Source: JARYGU01 sp033795365
Lineage (GTDB): Bacteria > Pseudomonadota > Alphaproteobacteria > Rhizobiales > Rhizobiaceae
Direction: 5' to 3'
Assembly: GCA_033795365.1 (NCBI GenBank)
Contig: JARYGU010000001.1
Coordinates: forward strand, 248,001 to 312,000
DNA length: 64,000 nucleotides
Shown here: positions 24,741 through 34,235 of the stretch, one piece after another
How the letters are laid out: each line of letters starts with the position of its first letter
How positions within the stretch are numbered: position 1 is the first letter of the stretch
Program-made: the position numbers and the translations under genes
The notes under the pieces: generated by a model
What the model was told of the DNA's origin: nothing
The model's database searches: none
What the model saw: only the letters and a program-made list of their open reading frames with translations

Positions 24741-25712
24741 CTAGGACGAGGGCTGCTCGGCGCGGACCCAGCGATTGTACAAGTCCTGAATGCCGGCGCG
24801 CAGATCGATCCTCGGCGACCATCCGAGCGCGTGCAGCCTGGAGCTGTCGAGAAGCTTTCGCGGCGTGCCGTCAGGCTTCGAGGCATCGAAAACGATATGC
24901 CCGCCATAGCCCGATATATCCGCTATCAGGGCGGCGAGTTCGCCTATCGTCACTTCCTGCCCGGAACCTATGTTGACGATTTCCGCACCCTCGTATCGCT
25001 TCATCAGGAACACGCAGGCATCGGCCAGATCGTCGACATGCAGGAATTCCCGCCGCGGCGTCCCCGTTCCCCACACCACCACGCTTTCCCGACGAAACGC
25101 CTTGGCCTCGTGGACCTTGCGGATCAGCGCGGGGATGACATGCGCGTTGTCGAGATCGAAGTTGTCATTCTGGCCGTAGAGATTGGTCGGCATCGCCGAC
25201 AGGAACTTGCAACCATGCTGCCTCGAATAGGCTTGGGCGAGCTTGATGCCGGCGATCTTGGCGATGGCATAGGGCTCATTGGTCGGCTCGAGGCTACCGG
25301 TAAGCAGCGCTTCCTCTCGGATCGGCTGAGCTGCGAGCTTCGGATAGATGCAACTGGACCCCAGGCACAGCAGCTTCTCCACTCCCGTTTCGAAGCTAGT
25401 CTTCAGGACATTCATCGCGATCATGATGTTCGTGTAGAGAAAATCGGCCGGGTAGCGCGCATTCGCCGCGATACCGCCGACGCGGGCTGCGGCGACGAAG
25501 ACCACTTCGGGACGCGCCTTTCTCATCCATTCCTCGGTCTCCCGCCGGCGCGTCAGGTCCACCTCGTCGTGCGGAACGGTGAGAATGTTACACTGTTCTC
25601 CCTTAAGACGCCTGACCAGGGCCGATCCGACCATCCCCGTATGACCCGCCACCCAGACGCGCTTGCCCCGCAGATCGAAGGCATCGATGTCGGTGTTATT
25701 GATATAAGTCAT
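24741..25712 (-). CDS. fcl: GDP-L-fucose synthase
   Basis: The protein is 323 residues. VWVAGHTGMVGSALVRRL is the NADP-binding loop; VAAARVGGI, LGSSCIYPKLA, YAIAK (YxxxK), MPTNLYGQNDNF and REFLHVDDLADA are family hallmarks. It converts GDP-4-keto-6-deoxymannose to GDP-L-fucose by epimerisation and NADPH reduction. Its start overlaps the gmd stop by 17 bases, so the two enzymes are translationally linked. It implies that the EPS contains L-fucose. Confidence 0.95.
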   Translation of the reverse strand: MTYINNTDIDAFDLRGKRVWVAGHTGMVGSALVRRLKGEQCNILTVPHDEVDLTRRRETEEWMRKARPEVVFVAAARVGGIAANARYPADFLYTNIMIAMNVLKTSFETGVEKLLCLGSSCIYPKLAAQPIREEALLTGSLEPTNEPYAIAKIAGIKLAQAYSRQHGCKFLSAMPTNLYGQNDNFDLDNAHVIPALIRKVHEAKAFRRESVVVWGTGTPRREFLHVDDLADACVFLMKRYEGAEIVNIGSGQEVTIGELAALIADISGYGGHIVFDASKPDGTPRKLLDSSRLHALGWSPRIDLRAGIQDLYNRWVRAEQPSS

Positions 25713-26766
25713 TCCGCCCTTCCTCCCGCATGATCGTGCGGAGGTCGGCCTCGACCATTTCCGACACAAGGTCCTCGAACGGAACCGAGTGACTCCAACC
25801 GAGCCGTGCTCTCGCCTTGGCGGGATCTCCGAGGAGCACGTCGACCTCGGTCGGGCGGAAATAGCGCGGATCGATCTCTATCAGCCGTTTGCCGCTTCTG
25901 CGGTCGAAGCCTGTCTCCTCGACGCCGTGGCCCTCCCATATGATCGTCTTTCCGACGCAATCGAAGGCCCGCTCCACGAATTCGCGCACCGTGTGCGTTT
26001 CGCCGGTCGCCAGCACATAATCGTCCGGCGTCTCCTGCTGCAGGATACGCCACATGCCGTCGACATAATCGCGGGCATGGCCCCAGTCCCGCCGGGCGTT
26101 GAGGTTGCCGATATAAAGCTTCTCCTGAAACCCACGCTCGATCGCGGCGACCGCCCGCGTGATCTTTCGGGTGACGAAGGTTTCGCCGCGGACAGGGCTT
26201 TCGTGATTGAAGAGGATGCCGTTGGAAGCGTGGAAGCCGTAGGCTTCGCGATAGTTCACCGTCATCCAATAGGCATACAGCTTGGCGGCGGCATAGGGGC
26301 TGCGCGGATAGAATGGCGTCTTCTCGTGCTGCGGCGTCTCGCTCATGCCCCCAAAGAGTTCCGATGTGGACGCCTGGTAGAAGCGGCATTTCTTGCCGAG
26401 ATTGAGGATTCGCATCGCTTCCAGGAGCCGCAGCGTTCCAAGCGCGTCGGCATTCGCGGTGTATTCCGGCGTCTCGAAGCTTACCTGCACGTGGCTCTGT
26501 GCGCCGAGATTGTAGATCTCGTCGGGTTGAACCTCCTGTATTACCCGGCAGAGGTTCGTTGCATCCGTCAGGTCTCCGAAATGCAGCCTGAAACGAACCT
26601 CCCCGGATCTCGGATCCTCATAGAGGTGATCGACACGCGCGGTGTTGAACGAAGATGAGCGGCGCTTCAATCCATGAACAAGATATCCCTTGGACAGAAG
26701 AAGTTCGCTGAGATAGGCACCGTCCTGTCCTGTCACACCAATGATCAAAGCAACTTTCTGGGTCAT
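25696..26766 (-). CDS. gmd: GDP-mannose 4,6-dehydratase
   Basis: The protein is 356 residues from the ATG at 26766 (GGAAG upstream). It shows IIGVTGQDGAYLSELLL, HGLKRRSSSFNT, YNLGAQSHVQVSFE, ASTSELFG, PRSPYAAAKLYAYW and NARRDWGHARDYVDGMW, which together are diagnostic of GMD. It makes GDP-4-keto-6-deoxy-D-mannose, passed to Fcl downstream. A GDP-mannose source (manB/manC) is not in the window. Confidence 0.96.
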   Translation of the reverse strand: MTQKVALIIGVTGQDGAYLSELLLSKGYLVHGLKRRSSSFNTARVDHLYEDPRSGEVRFRLHFGDLTDATNLCRVIQEVQPDEIYNLGAQSHVQVSFETPEYTANADALGTLRLLEAMRILNLGKKCRFYQASTSELFGGMSETPQHEKTPFYPRSPYAAAKLYAYWMTVNYREAYGFHASNGILFNHESPVRGETFVTRKITRAVAAIERGFQEKLYIGNLNARRDWGHARDYVDGMWRILQQETPDDYVLATGETHTVREFVERAFDCVGKTIIWEGHGVEETGFDRRSGKRLIEIDPRYFRPTEVDVLLGDPAKARARLGWSHSVPFEDLVSEMVEADLRTIMREEGRNDLYQ

Positions 26767-27068
26767 TCTACTCTTCCGGAAAGGTTTGGATTGCGGTTCT
26801 TTTCGGGGGACATTCTCAACCACCGAATTACCCGGACTATAAAAGGCGTGAGAGTCGCCTCAAGCTGACAATAGGGATATATCGGCGCGATCCAAGGCAA
26901 GCGAAGGCCTGATATCGCCCGCCAGCCGACAAAAAAGAGGTAGCCGCCACTGCGGAAGATGTAACCCGGGCTTAAACGTGCAGCACGCCGTTAGTGCCTT
27001 TGTCGACCTTGCCCTCTTTGGGCGCGCTGGCAGGATCGAACCGGTATTCACGACATCGGATGGCCTGC
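26767..27068. other. Divergent intergenic region, gmd / glycosyltransferase operon
   Basis: The 302 bases separate gmd from the three-gene glycosyltransferase operon. ACTATAAAAGG near 26837 and AGGATATAT-like GGGATATATCGG near 26874 are possible -10 regions. A small dyad AGGCG-N7-CGCCT lies at 26844-26860. No gene is seen. Confidence 0.5.
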
Positions 27069-28334
27069 ATGAGGGTGATATTTGCGAACCGGTATTTTTA
27101 TCCCGATCAGTCCGCCACGAGCAGAATGGTCTCGGCGCTTGCATTCGGGCTGGCCAAGAGAGGCTTTGATGTCACCGCCATCGCAAGCCGTTCCTATCAC
27201 GACCGGCCGGACGGAGAGCTCAAGGCTCACGAGACGATATCCGGCGTGAAGGTGGTGCGCCTGCCGTCATCGCGATCTGGGCGCCGGTCCATCCCGCACA
27301 GGATCCTGGACTATCTGCTCTTTCATTTCGCCGCCTTCTTCTGGATGCTTCGTCATGTCTCTCGGGGCGACGCCTGCGTCGTCTGTACCGATCCTCCTCT
27401 GCTTTCCGTCAGCAGTGCAGCCGCTATCCGCCTCAAGGGCGGGCATCTCGTGAACTGGGTGATGGACCTTTTTCCGGAAACGGCCACCGAGCTGGGTGTG
27501 TTCAGCGAGGCACGCTTCGGCGGAACGCTACCGAGGCGGCTTCGCGACTGGTCGCTCGCCATGTCGTCATTGACCATTTGCCCCACCGCGAGCATGGCGG
27601 ACTATCTTTCCGGCAAGGGCGTTCCCAAGGATCGGATACTGGCCCTCTACCACTGGTCCGACGCGGCCGAAATCTACCCGGTTGCGCCGGAGGAAAACCG
27701 GCTGCGCGCCGAGTGGGGCCTGAAGGACGTCTTCGTGGTCGGCTATTCCGGAAATTTCGGCCTCGCCCACGAATTCGCAACCCTCATCGAAGCTGCCACC
27801 CTGCTCAGGGACGAGCCCGGCATCCGCTTCCTGATGATCGGCGGCGGCCAGCAGCAGCGGCGCGTTTGCGAGACCGTCCGACAGCGCGCGCTCGAAAACG
27901 TCATCTTCAAGCCGCTGCAGCCGGTCTCGGCGATAGCCGAAAGCCTCAGCACTCCGGATGTGCATATCGTCTCCCTGCTGCCGCGCCTGGAGCACTGCAT
28001 CGTTCCCAGCAAGTTCTACGGCATCCTCGCTGCAGGCCGTCCGACGATCTTCATCGGCGACGCGAAAGGCGAAGTCGCCCGCGCGGTGATTGCCAACGAT
28101 TGCGGGACACCGGTCGAGATCGGACAATCGGAGCAACTGGCGCGGATCATCCGCACATTGAAGGATTCGGCCGGGCACCGCACCAGGATGGCCGCCAATG
28201 CCCGCAGATTGCTCGAGACGGAATATTCCTATGAGCGAGCGCTCGACAGCTGGTGCGCCGTGCTGGCCAGGCTGGAAAGCCGGATCGTCGTCGCCCCGGC
28301 GATCTCGCGCAGACTGAGGCGGCAACCGTCATGA
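27069..28334 (+). CDS. Glycosyltransferase family 4 (WbuB-like)
   Basis: The protein is 421 residues from the ATG at 27069. The N-terminus VIFANRYFYPDQSATSRMV, the WVMDLFPETATELG block and the donor domain (VVGYSGNFGLAHEF, FLMIGGGQQQRRV, VPSKFYGILAAGRPTIFIG) match the WbuB-like GT4 subgroup, which often adds an N-acetyl-fucosamine/fucose-type sugar in other bacteria. Its last four bases overlap the next start (ATGA). First gene of a three-transferase operon. Confidence 0.88.
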   Translation: MRVIFANRYFYPDQSATSRMVSALAFGLAKRGFDVTAIASRSYHDRPDGELKAHETISGVKVVRLPSSRSGRRSIPHRILDYLLFHFAAFFWMLRHVSRGDACVVCTDPPLLSVSSAAAIRLKGGHLVNWVMDLFPETATELGVFSEARFGGTLPRRLRDWSLAMSSLTICPTASMADYLSGKGVPKDRILALYHWSDAAEIYPVAPEENRLRAEWGLKDVFVVGYSGNFGLAHEFATLIEAATLLRDEPGIRFLMIGGGQQQRRVCETVRQRALENVIFKPLQPVSAIAESLSTPDVHIVSLLPRLEHCIVPSKFYGILAAGRPTIFIGDAKGEVARAVIANDCGTPVEIGQSEQLARIIRTLKDSAGHRTRMAANARRLLETEYSYERALDSWCAVLARLESRIVVAPAISRRLRRQPS

Positions 28335-29563
28335 ATGGAACGGTCGTCGTCAGCCAGCTCGGCGCGCGCATGCACTATGCGGTGCCGCGCATCCTCGCCT
28401 CCGAGCAGAAGCTCGGCCATTTCTACACCGACATCTGCGCGACCAAGGGATGGCCGTCGATGATACGCCGGCTGCCGTCTTCGCTGCTTCCCTCCTCCGT
28501 GAAGAGGCTGGCCGGGCGCGTGCCGGCCGACGTGCCGGCCACGCTTACCACGGTCTTTCCGGCATTCGGCCTGCGCTCGGCGCTCAAGCGCTTCCGCGTC
28601 GGCGATGCCGCGGAGGAAACCTCCCACGCCTTGTGGGCCGGCGCGCGGTTTTCGCAACTCGTCGCACGCCGGGGCTTCCACGGCGCTTCGGGCCTCTATG
28701 CCTTCAGCGGCGATGCGCTCGAACAGATGCGGGCAGCCAAGCAGCAGGGCATGTGGGCCGCCGTCGAGCAGATGATAGCGCCGCGCGACGTCGTGGAACG
28801 GCTGGTGGAGGCCGAGATGCAGCGGTTTCCCGAATGGGCCGGTCCACCCGGGCGGAATCCTTACGCACAGATCTTCGCACGCCGGGAGAAGGCAGAGTGG
28901 GAACTGGCGGACATCATCGTTTGCCCGTCGGAGTTCGTCCGTCAGCATGTCGCCGCCAATGGCGGTGCGCCGGAGCGCTGCGTCGTCGTCCCCTATGGCG
29001 TCAGGGGCCTGGTCGGGTCCGGAGGCGCGGCGCGGCTTCCCGGACCGCTTCGCATCCTGACCGTCGGGGAGGTCGGCCTTCGCAAAGGCTCTCCCTATGT
29101 GGTCGAAGCAGCAGCGCGCCTTGGCGATAGCGCGCGCGTGCGGATGGTCGGCCCGACGCGCCTTCCGGCCGCCGTGAGGGACCGGCTGGCGCAGACGGTG
29201 GAACTGCCCGGCATCATTCCCCGCACCGCAATGGCGGAACAGTTCCGCTGGGCCGACATCTTCCTTCTTCCCTCGATCTGCGAGGGTTCGGCGACTGCCG
29301 TCTATGAGGCGCTGTCCGCCGGACTGCCGGTCATAACAACCGAAAATACCGGGAGCGTGGTGCGCGACGGGATAGAGGGCTTCATCGTGCCGATCCGCGA
29401 TCCGGACGCCATCGTCGAGGCGGTCCAGGCGCTCGCGCACGACGACGCTTTGAGAGCCCGGATGTCCATGAATGCCGTGGCGAGAGCGGCCGAATTCACC
29501 GTGGAGAAATACGGCGACCGCCTGCTTGCCGCCCTTGCGGCGCTCGGCGGACGAAAATCGTGA
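28331..29563 (+). CDS. Glycosyltransferase family 4
   Basis: The protein is 410 residues. An unusual N-terminal half (VVVSQLGARMHYAVPRIL, LGHFYTDICATKGWP) is followed by a standard GT4 donor domain: ILTVGEVGLRKGSPYVV, RMVGPTRLP, WADIFLLPSICEGSATAVYEALSAGLPVITT with the E-x7-E pair. The start overlaps the previous gene by four bases. It would add one sugar to the EPS repeat; the donor is unknown. Confidence 0.86.
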   Translation: MNGTVVVSQLGARMHYAVPRILASEQKLGHFYTDICATKGWPSMIRRLPSSLLPSSVKRLAGRVPADVPATLTTVFPAFGLRSALKRFRVGDAAEETSHALWAGARFSQLVARRGFHGASGLYAFSGDALEQMRAAKQQGMWAAVEQMIAPRDVVERLVEAEMQRFPEWAGPPGRNPYAQIFARREKAEWELADIIVCPSEFVRQHVAANGGAPERCVVVPYGVRGLVGSGGAARLPGPLRILTVGEVGLRKGSPYVVEAAARLGDSARVRMVGPTRLPAAVRDRLAQTVELPGIIPRTAMAEQFRWADIFLLPSICEGSATAVYEALSAGLPVITTENTGSVVRDGIEGFIVPIRDPDAIVEAVQALAHDDALRARMSMNAVARAAEFTVEKYGDRLLAALAALGGRKS

Positions 29564-29591
29564 ACCGGCACAGGTCCGGTATGAGGCGCTC

Positions 29592-30770
29592 ATGAAAATC
29601 GTCCATGTCATCTCCTCGATAGACCCGAAGATGGGCGGGCCTCAGGCCGTCGTCATGCGCCTCGCGGCGGCTCAATCGGCGCTTGGAAACGAAGTGCACG
29701 TCGTCAGCCAGGGCAGTCCGGCCATCATGCGGCAGGTGTACGACATGGGCGGGTCGATTCCCGGTTTCGACGGCATCGAATGGCATGTGCTTCCCGATCC
29801 GGGATCGGTTGAAAAAATCTTTTGCCTGCGGGCGCGCCAGCGCCTGACGGACGTGCTGGACCGGGCTTCCTTCGTCCATATCCACGGCGTGTGGGAACCG
29901 ATCCTCGTTCACGCGGCGAATGTGGCGAACGGTCTCAGCATTCCCTACTGCGTCTGCCCGGCCGGAATGCTCGATCGCTGGAGCATGCAGCAGAAGGCCT
30001 GGAAGAAGAAGCTCGCCCTCAGCCTCGGCTACCGCCGCATGCTCAACGGCGCGCGGTTCATCCACGCACTCAACGAGGATGAAGTAAGACTGATGGCACC
30101 GCTGTCGCTGCGGGCGCCGGCGTCAATCATTCCCAACGGGATATTTGCGGAAGAGGTGGCGGAGCTGCCGTCTTCGCATCTGTTCGCAAGCCGCATCAGG
30201 CTTGCCGACGGGCGGCGATATGTTCTTTTCCTGTCGCGGCTGCACTACAAGAAAGGCCTCGACATCCTGGCCGAAGCCTTCCAGCCGGTAGCGGCGGCGT
30301 TTGACGATGTCGATCTCGTCGTCGCCGGGCCGGACGATGGCGCCAGGGACGAATTCCTCTCGCTCGTCGGCCGGTTCGGCATTCAGGGCCGCGTCCACAT
30401 GGTGGGATCCGTTTTCGGCAGGGAGAAGCTGGAGGCGCTGGCGGGCGCATCCTGCTTTTGCCTGCCCAGCCGTCAGGAAGGTTTCAGCGTCGCCATCATC
30501 GAAGCGCTGGCCTGCGGGCTGCCCGTCGTCATCACCGATGCCTGCCATTTTCCGGAGGTTGCGGCGGCGGATGCCGGTGCGGTCGTCGCCGTCGATCCCG
30601 CAGCGGTCGCCGACGCCTTGGTTCAGGTCCTCAGCGACGGAAAGCGCGCGAACGCCATGGGAAGGAACGGCCGCAAGCTGATCCTCGAGAACTATACGTG
30701 GCCGAAGATCGCCGAGCTGACACTTCTGAACTATGCGTCGCATTCTTCCGCGAGCAGGCCGGCGGCATGA
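29592..30770 (+). CDS. Glycosyltransferase family 4
   Basis: The protein is 392 residues from the ATG at 29592 (GAGG 6 bases upstream). It shows HVISSIDPKMGGPQAVVMRL, VHIHGVWEPILVHAA, LFLSRLHYKKGLDILAEAF, VVAGPDDGARDEF and the E-x7-E block EGFSVAIIEALACGLPVV. This N-terminal pattern (SSIDPKMGGP) is typical of EPS GT4 enzymes in rhizobia. It lies 28 bases after the preceding transferase gene and ends the operon, converging with the acetyltransferase gene. Confidence 0.9.
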   Translation: MKIVHVISSIDPKMGGPQAVVMRLAAAQSALGNEVHVVSQGSPAIMRQVYDMGGSIPGFDGIEWHVLPDPGSVEKIFCLRARQRLTDVLDRASFVHIHGVWEPILVHAANVANGLSIPYCVCPAGMLDRWSMQQKAWKKKLALSLGYRRMLNGARFIHALNEDEVRLMAPLSLRAPASIIPNGIFAEEVAELPSSHLFASRIRLADGRRYVLFLSRLHYKKGLDILAEAFQPVAAAFDDVDLVVAGPDDGARDEFLSLVGRFGIQGRVHMVGSVFGREKLEALAGASCFCLPSRQEGFSVAIIEALACGLPVVITDACHFPEVAAADAGAVVAVDPAAVADALVQVLSDGKRANAMGRNGRKLILENYTWPKIAELTLLNYASHSSASRPAA

Positions 30771-30773
30771 GAA

Positions 30774-30799
30774 GCCGCCGAGGCGACGGGCCCGGCGGC
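30774..30799. terminator. Possible terminator hairpin between convergent genes
   Basis: GCCGCCG at 30774-30780 pairs with CGGCGGC at 30793-30799 across a 12-base loop, three bases after the glycosyltransferase stop and before the convergent acetyltransferase end. A T-run is weak (CCGTTT). Confidence 0.4.
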
Positions 30800-30831
30800 A
30801 TCCGTTTCAAACCGCTTACAAGTTCCGTCCC

Positions 30832-31425
30832 TCAGGAAATCCCCGCGCTGGTGTTTCGTTTGCCGACGGGCTTTGCCGGATTGCCAGCATACACGGTCCA
30901 GGCCTCCAGGGGTTTGACGGAGACGCCACGCGCTCCGAGAACCGCCCCTTCCCCGACATTGACGCCGGGGCCGACAAACGCCTCCGCGGCAATCCAGCAA
31001 TTCGCCTGCAGCACGATCGGACGCGCTATCAGGGTGAAGGCGCTCTCCTGGATATTGTGCGATGCCGTACACAGATGCGCCCTTTGCGACACATTGGCGA
31101 AGGGGCCAAGCGTGACGGGCGCAACATTGTAGCAGATCGCTCCCGGCCCGAGCGAGGCATGCCGGTCCATGATCAGGTTGGCGGGCCACCAGATGCTTGC
31201 GCTGCCATAGACGATCGCCGAGGGGTGCAGCTGCGCGCCGAAGCATCGCAGGATCAGATTGCGCCAGCGATGCAGCGGCGCAGGCGTCCACGCCGCAAGC
31301 AGACGCCAGCTCGTCATCCAGATCAACCGGGCAGCCCGGAAGCGCAGCGCAAAGGTGGGACCACCCAATCGCGGCAGCGGATGCGCGGCATCATCGAAAC
31401 TCGGATCGTCATAACGGGACCTCAT
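30832..31425 (-). CDS. WcaF-like hexapeptide acetyltransferase
   Basis: The protein is 197 residues. The N-terminal helix LIWMTSWRLLAAWTPAPLHRWRNLILRCFGA is followed by left-handed beta-helix hexapeptides and the CoA/substrate blocks LCTASHNIQES, LQANCWIAAEAFVGPGVNVGEGAVLGA and YAGNPAKPV, as in colanic-acid acetyltransferase WcaF. AGGAAGG precedes the ATG. It overlaps the polymerase stop by 17 bases and is the last gene of the WecA-like operon. It probably O-acetylates the EPS repeat. Confidence 0.88.
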   Translation of the reverse strand: MRSRYDDPSFDDAAHPLPRLGGPTFALRFRAARLIWMTSWRLLAAWTPAPLHRWRNLILRCFGAQLHPSAIVYGSASIWWPANLIMDRHASLGPGAICYNVAPVTLGPFANVSQRAHLCTASHNIQESAFTLIARPIVLQANCWIAAEAFVGPGVNVGEGAVLGARGVSVKPLEAWTVYAGNPAKPVGKRNTSAGIS

Positions 31426-32719
31426 GGGAGACCTTCCTGTCGGTTGCCGACCTCATAACCGAGGCCGCCTGTGCTGCACGCCAGTCTGGACGCAACGATC
31501 CGGGAACGATCGCGAAAGCGAGAGACGGGACGAGAAAGATGAGCATGTGCACCCAGACGGTCAGCACCCAGTCGGTCTGGTGCGAAACCGCATGCATCGC
31601 CGGAACGATGGAGAGAATATAGACGAGCTGGCCGGCCATCTCTCCGCGTTCGGCGCTCGCCCACAGGCGGCACATGAGATAGGCCAGAATAAGGAACTTG
31701 AGCGCGCCGAGATACCAGAACGACTGGAAGGCGTCCGCCATGCCCGTTTCGGTCGTGCCTGTCACGGGGTCATAGTCGCGCGCCGTCGCCGGCACCGCCA
31801 GCATCAGGGATTCCTTGAACTCGGTTCCCAGGAACTGCGACGGAACGAAGCTGAAAACGAGGCGGTTCCAATGGAATTTGCCGTAGTCGAACTCCATCGT
31901 ACTGTTCGTGTGATGGATGCGCATGATGGCATTGCGGAACTCGAATCCCCCCTCCTCGAGAACCGTACGCAGATTCTTCTCGACGTCGATCTCGCCGATC
32001 TCCTGCCAGACCGGCCGGGAATTTTCCCGGGTGATCTCGCGGTAGTCCCCCATGCTGTTCATCAGCAGCGTGCCGAGAAGCACGCCGCCGAGAACGAGAA
32101 CGCGCGGAGGGGCCCAGCGCCGGTGGAACCAGAACGCCAGGCAGAACATCCCGACCAGCTCGATGGCCTCGGCACGCTTGCCGGTGACGACGATACGATC
32201 GAGATAGAAGATGAGATCGAAGCCGATTATGAGAAGAGCGGGCCAGGTGACGCGCCGCGCGAGGCAGAGGATCGCGATGCACAGGCCGTAGCTCATGAGA
32301 CGGGCGATGAAGAGATAGACGACAGGCATGCCGCTTATCTGCACGCCGATCGTGAGGTCGCCCGGCAACCGGCTCAGCTTGAAGTAGAAATAGGCGCCCG
32401 CGATCGAGAGGATGTAGGAGACGATCAGCAGCTTCTTGTAATCGAAGTTCCAACTGAGAAAGGATAAGGGCCTTGCCCGCGAAGACCAGCCGAGCCTGCA
32501 CATGACGAGGCACAGGATGGTGAAAGCGACGGTTCGTGCAAAGGCACCGTCGGGCAGGAACCGGTCATTTATGAGGGCGGGGACCTGAGGCAGGATGAAG
32601 CTGAAGGTGATGACGCCCGTCAGAAACGGGAACTGAAAGAGCTTTTCCCTCCCGGAAAGGCCTTGTGCGAGAAGCCAGAGGACGGTCAGCAGCAGCAGGA
32701 AGGTTAGGAGCGCGTTCAC
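31409..32719 (-). CDS. Wzy-like EPS polymerase (O-antigen ligase/polymerase type membrane protein)
   Basis: The protein is 436 residues with about 10-12 membrane segments and a large loop (about 240-330) containing SMGDYREITREN, FRNAIMRIHH and VPSQFLGTEFKES. This layout fits Wzy-type polymerases, which are poorly conserved in sequence. The start is the GTG at 32719 with GGGAGGAG upstream; it overlaps the YdcF-like stop as GTGA. It would join EPS repeats in the periplasm under control of the Wzc-like protein. The family is inferred from topology and context. Confidence 0.75.
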   Translation of the reverse strand: MNALLTFLLLLTVLWLLAQGLSGREKLFQFPFLTGVITFSFILPQVPALINDRFLPDGAFARTVAFTILCLVMCRLGWSSRARPLSFLSWNFDYKKLLIVSYILSIAGAYFYFKLSRLPGDLTIGVQISGMPVVYLFIARLMSYGLCIAILCLARRVTWPALLIIGFDLIFYLDRIVVTGKRAEAIELVGMFCLAFWFHRRWAPPRVLVLGGVLLGTLLMNSMGDYREITRENSRPVWQEIGEIDVEKNLRTVLEEGGFEFRNAIMRIHHTNSTMEFDYGKFHWNRLVFSFVPSQFLGTEFKESLMLAVPATARDYDPVTGTTETGMADAFQSFWYLGALKFLILAYLMCRLWASAERGEMAGQLVYILSIVPAMHAVSHQTDWVLTVWVHMLIFLVPSLAFAIVPGSLRPDWRAAQAASVMRSATDRKVSHEVPL

Positions 32720-33393
32720 GGGCTCCTCCCGAGACTCATGCCGGCCTCCGCCGTCAGCGCCGACGGCGGCTGCAACAGCGCCCTCAGACGATAGGCAAGG
32801 ATCTTCGGATATTCCTTCAGTACCTGCCGGCCGGCGGCATCGAAGACGAGTGCCCAGTAGCCAAGCTCCCGCTCGGCGGGAGCGGACATCCATTCGATAT
32901 CCGGCATCGTCCATGCGAAGCAATCGAGAGCTCGTCTCGAATGGAACCAGCTCGTCACCAGCAGTGCCCGGCCGACATCCATGCGCGAGATCAGGGGTGC
33001 GGAGAAAACGGCGTTCTGCCAGGTGCTGCGGGAGCGGCATTCGGTAACGATCTTGCTGCCGTCGACTCCTTTCTCGATCATCGCGTCGCGTATGGCGCCG
33101 CAATCACCATTTCCGGTGACGAGGATCTGGGGCGCGGCGCCCTCCAGCCACAATTGCGCGGCCTTTTGCGCGCGCGGCGGCCCGTCGCCTCCGAGCACGA
33201 CGATGACATCCGCCGTCCCCTGAAGCGGCGTGCGGACGGTCAGGAGCGGATCGGCGAAGACGAGAGCTGTCGTGCAGGTGGTGGAAAGCACCATCAGAAC
33301 GACGAGGCAGAGCGTCGCCAAACGCGTCAACGTTCGTCTCCGCGGCGCGTAGGAAGGTCTACAGCTCTCCGATCTGGTCACGACGATGCTCAC
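32716..33393 (-). CDS. YdcF/DUF218 family membrane-anchored protein
   Basis: The protein is 225 residues. One membrane segment (about 24-46) precedes the DUF218 domain: ADVIVVLGGDGPPRAQKAAQLW, ILVTGNGD, CRSRSTWQNA and RALLVTSWFHSRRAL. Relatives include SanA and ElyC, which act in envelope or cell-wall processes by unknown chemistry. It overlaps neighbours on both sides (four bases with the GT2 stop, GTGA with the polymerase start), so its product is probably required for EPS export or polymerisation. Confidence 0.85.
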   Translation of the reverse strand: MSIVVTRSESCRPSYAPRRRTLTRLATLCLVVLMVLSTTCTTALVFADPLLTVRTPLQGTADVIVVLGGDGPPRAQKAAQLWLEGAAPQILVTGNGDCGAIRDAMIEKGVDGSKIVTECRSRSTWQNAVFSAPLISRMDVGRALLVTSWFHSRRALDCFAWTMPDIEWMSAPAERELGYWALVFDAAGRQVLKEYPKILAYRLRALLQPPSALTAEAGMSLGRSP

Positions 33394-34223
33394 ACTGGCA
33401 ATCCGTTCTCTATCCGCCGAAGCTCCTCGGTCTTGATGACGATCATGTATTCGTAAGCGGCCAGAAGCCGACAGTAATGATAGCCCTGCCAGCCATCGAG
33501 AAAGCCTCCCCGCAGGACATACATGTAGACGAAGCGCGCGGCCGCCCGAAACGGCAGGCGCATGGAAAGCTCCTTCAGGGCCCGCCTGCGGGTTTCCGGT
33601 ATGGGATTGGCGATATCCCGCCAGGGAACACGCTTCCTCCGCAAACTGTCGATCGTTTCCTTCGCCTCGCTGGACGAATAGCGGTTGTGCTTCTCGTACC
33701 AGGCGTTGAGGCCCTTGTTGAAACTGTAGTGGATGAAATGCGACTTGAGCCTGCCCTCCGGGCCGTCCGCGAGGCAGCGGGAATGCGCCTCGCGCTCGTA
33801 ACTGACACGGTCCGGCCTGACGAGCCGCGTGATCCAGGTGGGATAGAGGCTGCTGTGCTTGATCCAGCGCCCCATGAACATATTCTTGTACCTGACGCGA
33901 AAGGAGACTTCGGGCCGGCTGGGATCGGACGCTATGGCCAGAATCTCGTCCCGCAGGTCAGCCGGGGTCACCTCGTCGGCATCCGGCGTATAAACCCACG
34001 GATGCTTGTAGATGATTTCTTTGAGGCCGTAGCAGCGCTGAGCGGACTCCGTATCGTGAACACGCTGATAGACACGAGCACCGGCAGCCAGGGCGATCTC
34101 GACCGTTCGGTCGGTGCTGAAGGAATCGAGCACCACGATATCGTCGCACCAGCTCAGGGACGCAAGACAGGCCGGCAGGTTCCTTTCTTCATTTAACGTC
34201 ATTATCAGAACCGAAACGGACAT
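33390..34223 (-). CDS. Glycosyltransferase family 2 (WaaE/KdtX-like)
   Basis: The protein is 277 residues. LIMTLNEERNLPACLASLSWCDDIVVLDSFSTDRTVEIA, YTPDADEV (DxD) and the Lys/Tyr-rich second half with HFIHYSFNKGLNAWYEKHNRYS match the WaaE-like GT2 group (beta-1,4-glucosyltransferase type). The ATG directly follows AGGAG, with a second GGAG six bases upstream. It lies 12 bases after the WecA-like gene and probably adds the second sugar onto the lipid-linked primer. Confidence 0.88.
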   Translation of the reverse strand: MSVSVLIMTLNEERNLPACLASLSWCDDIVVLDSFSTDRTVEIALAAGARVYQRVHDTESAQRCYGLKEIIYKHPWVYTPDADEVTPADLRDEILAIASDPSRPEVSFRVRYKNMFMGRWIKHSSLYPTWITRLVRPDRVSYEREAHSRCLADGPEGRLKSHFIHYSFNKGLNAWYEKHNRYSSSEAKETIDSLRRKRVPWRDIANPIPETRRRALKELSMRLPFRAAARFVYMYVLRGGFLDGWQGYHYCRLLAAYEYMIVIKTEELRRIENGLPV

Positions 34224-34235
34224 CTCCTACTCCAT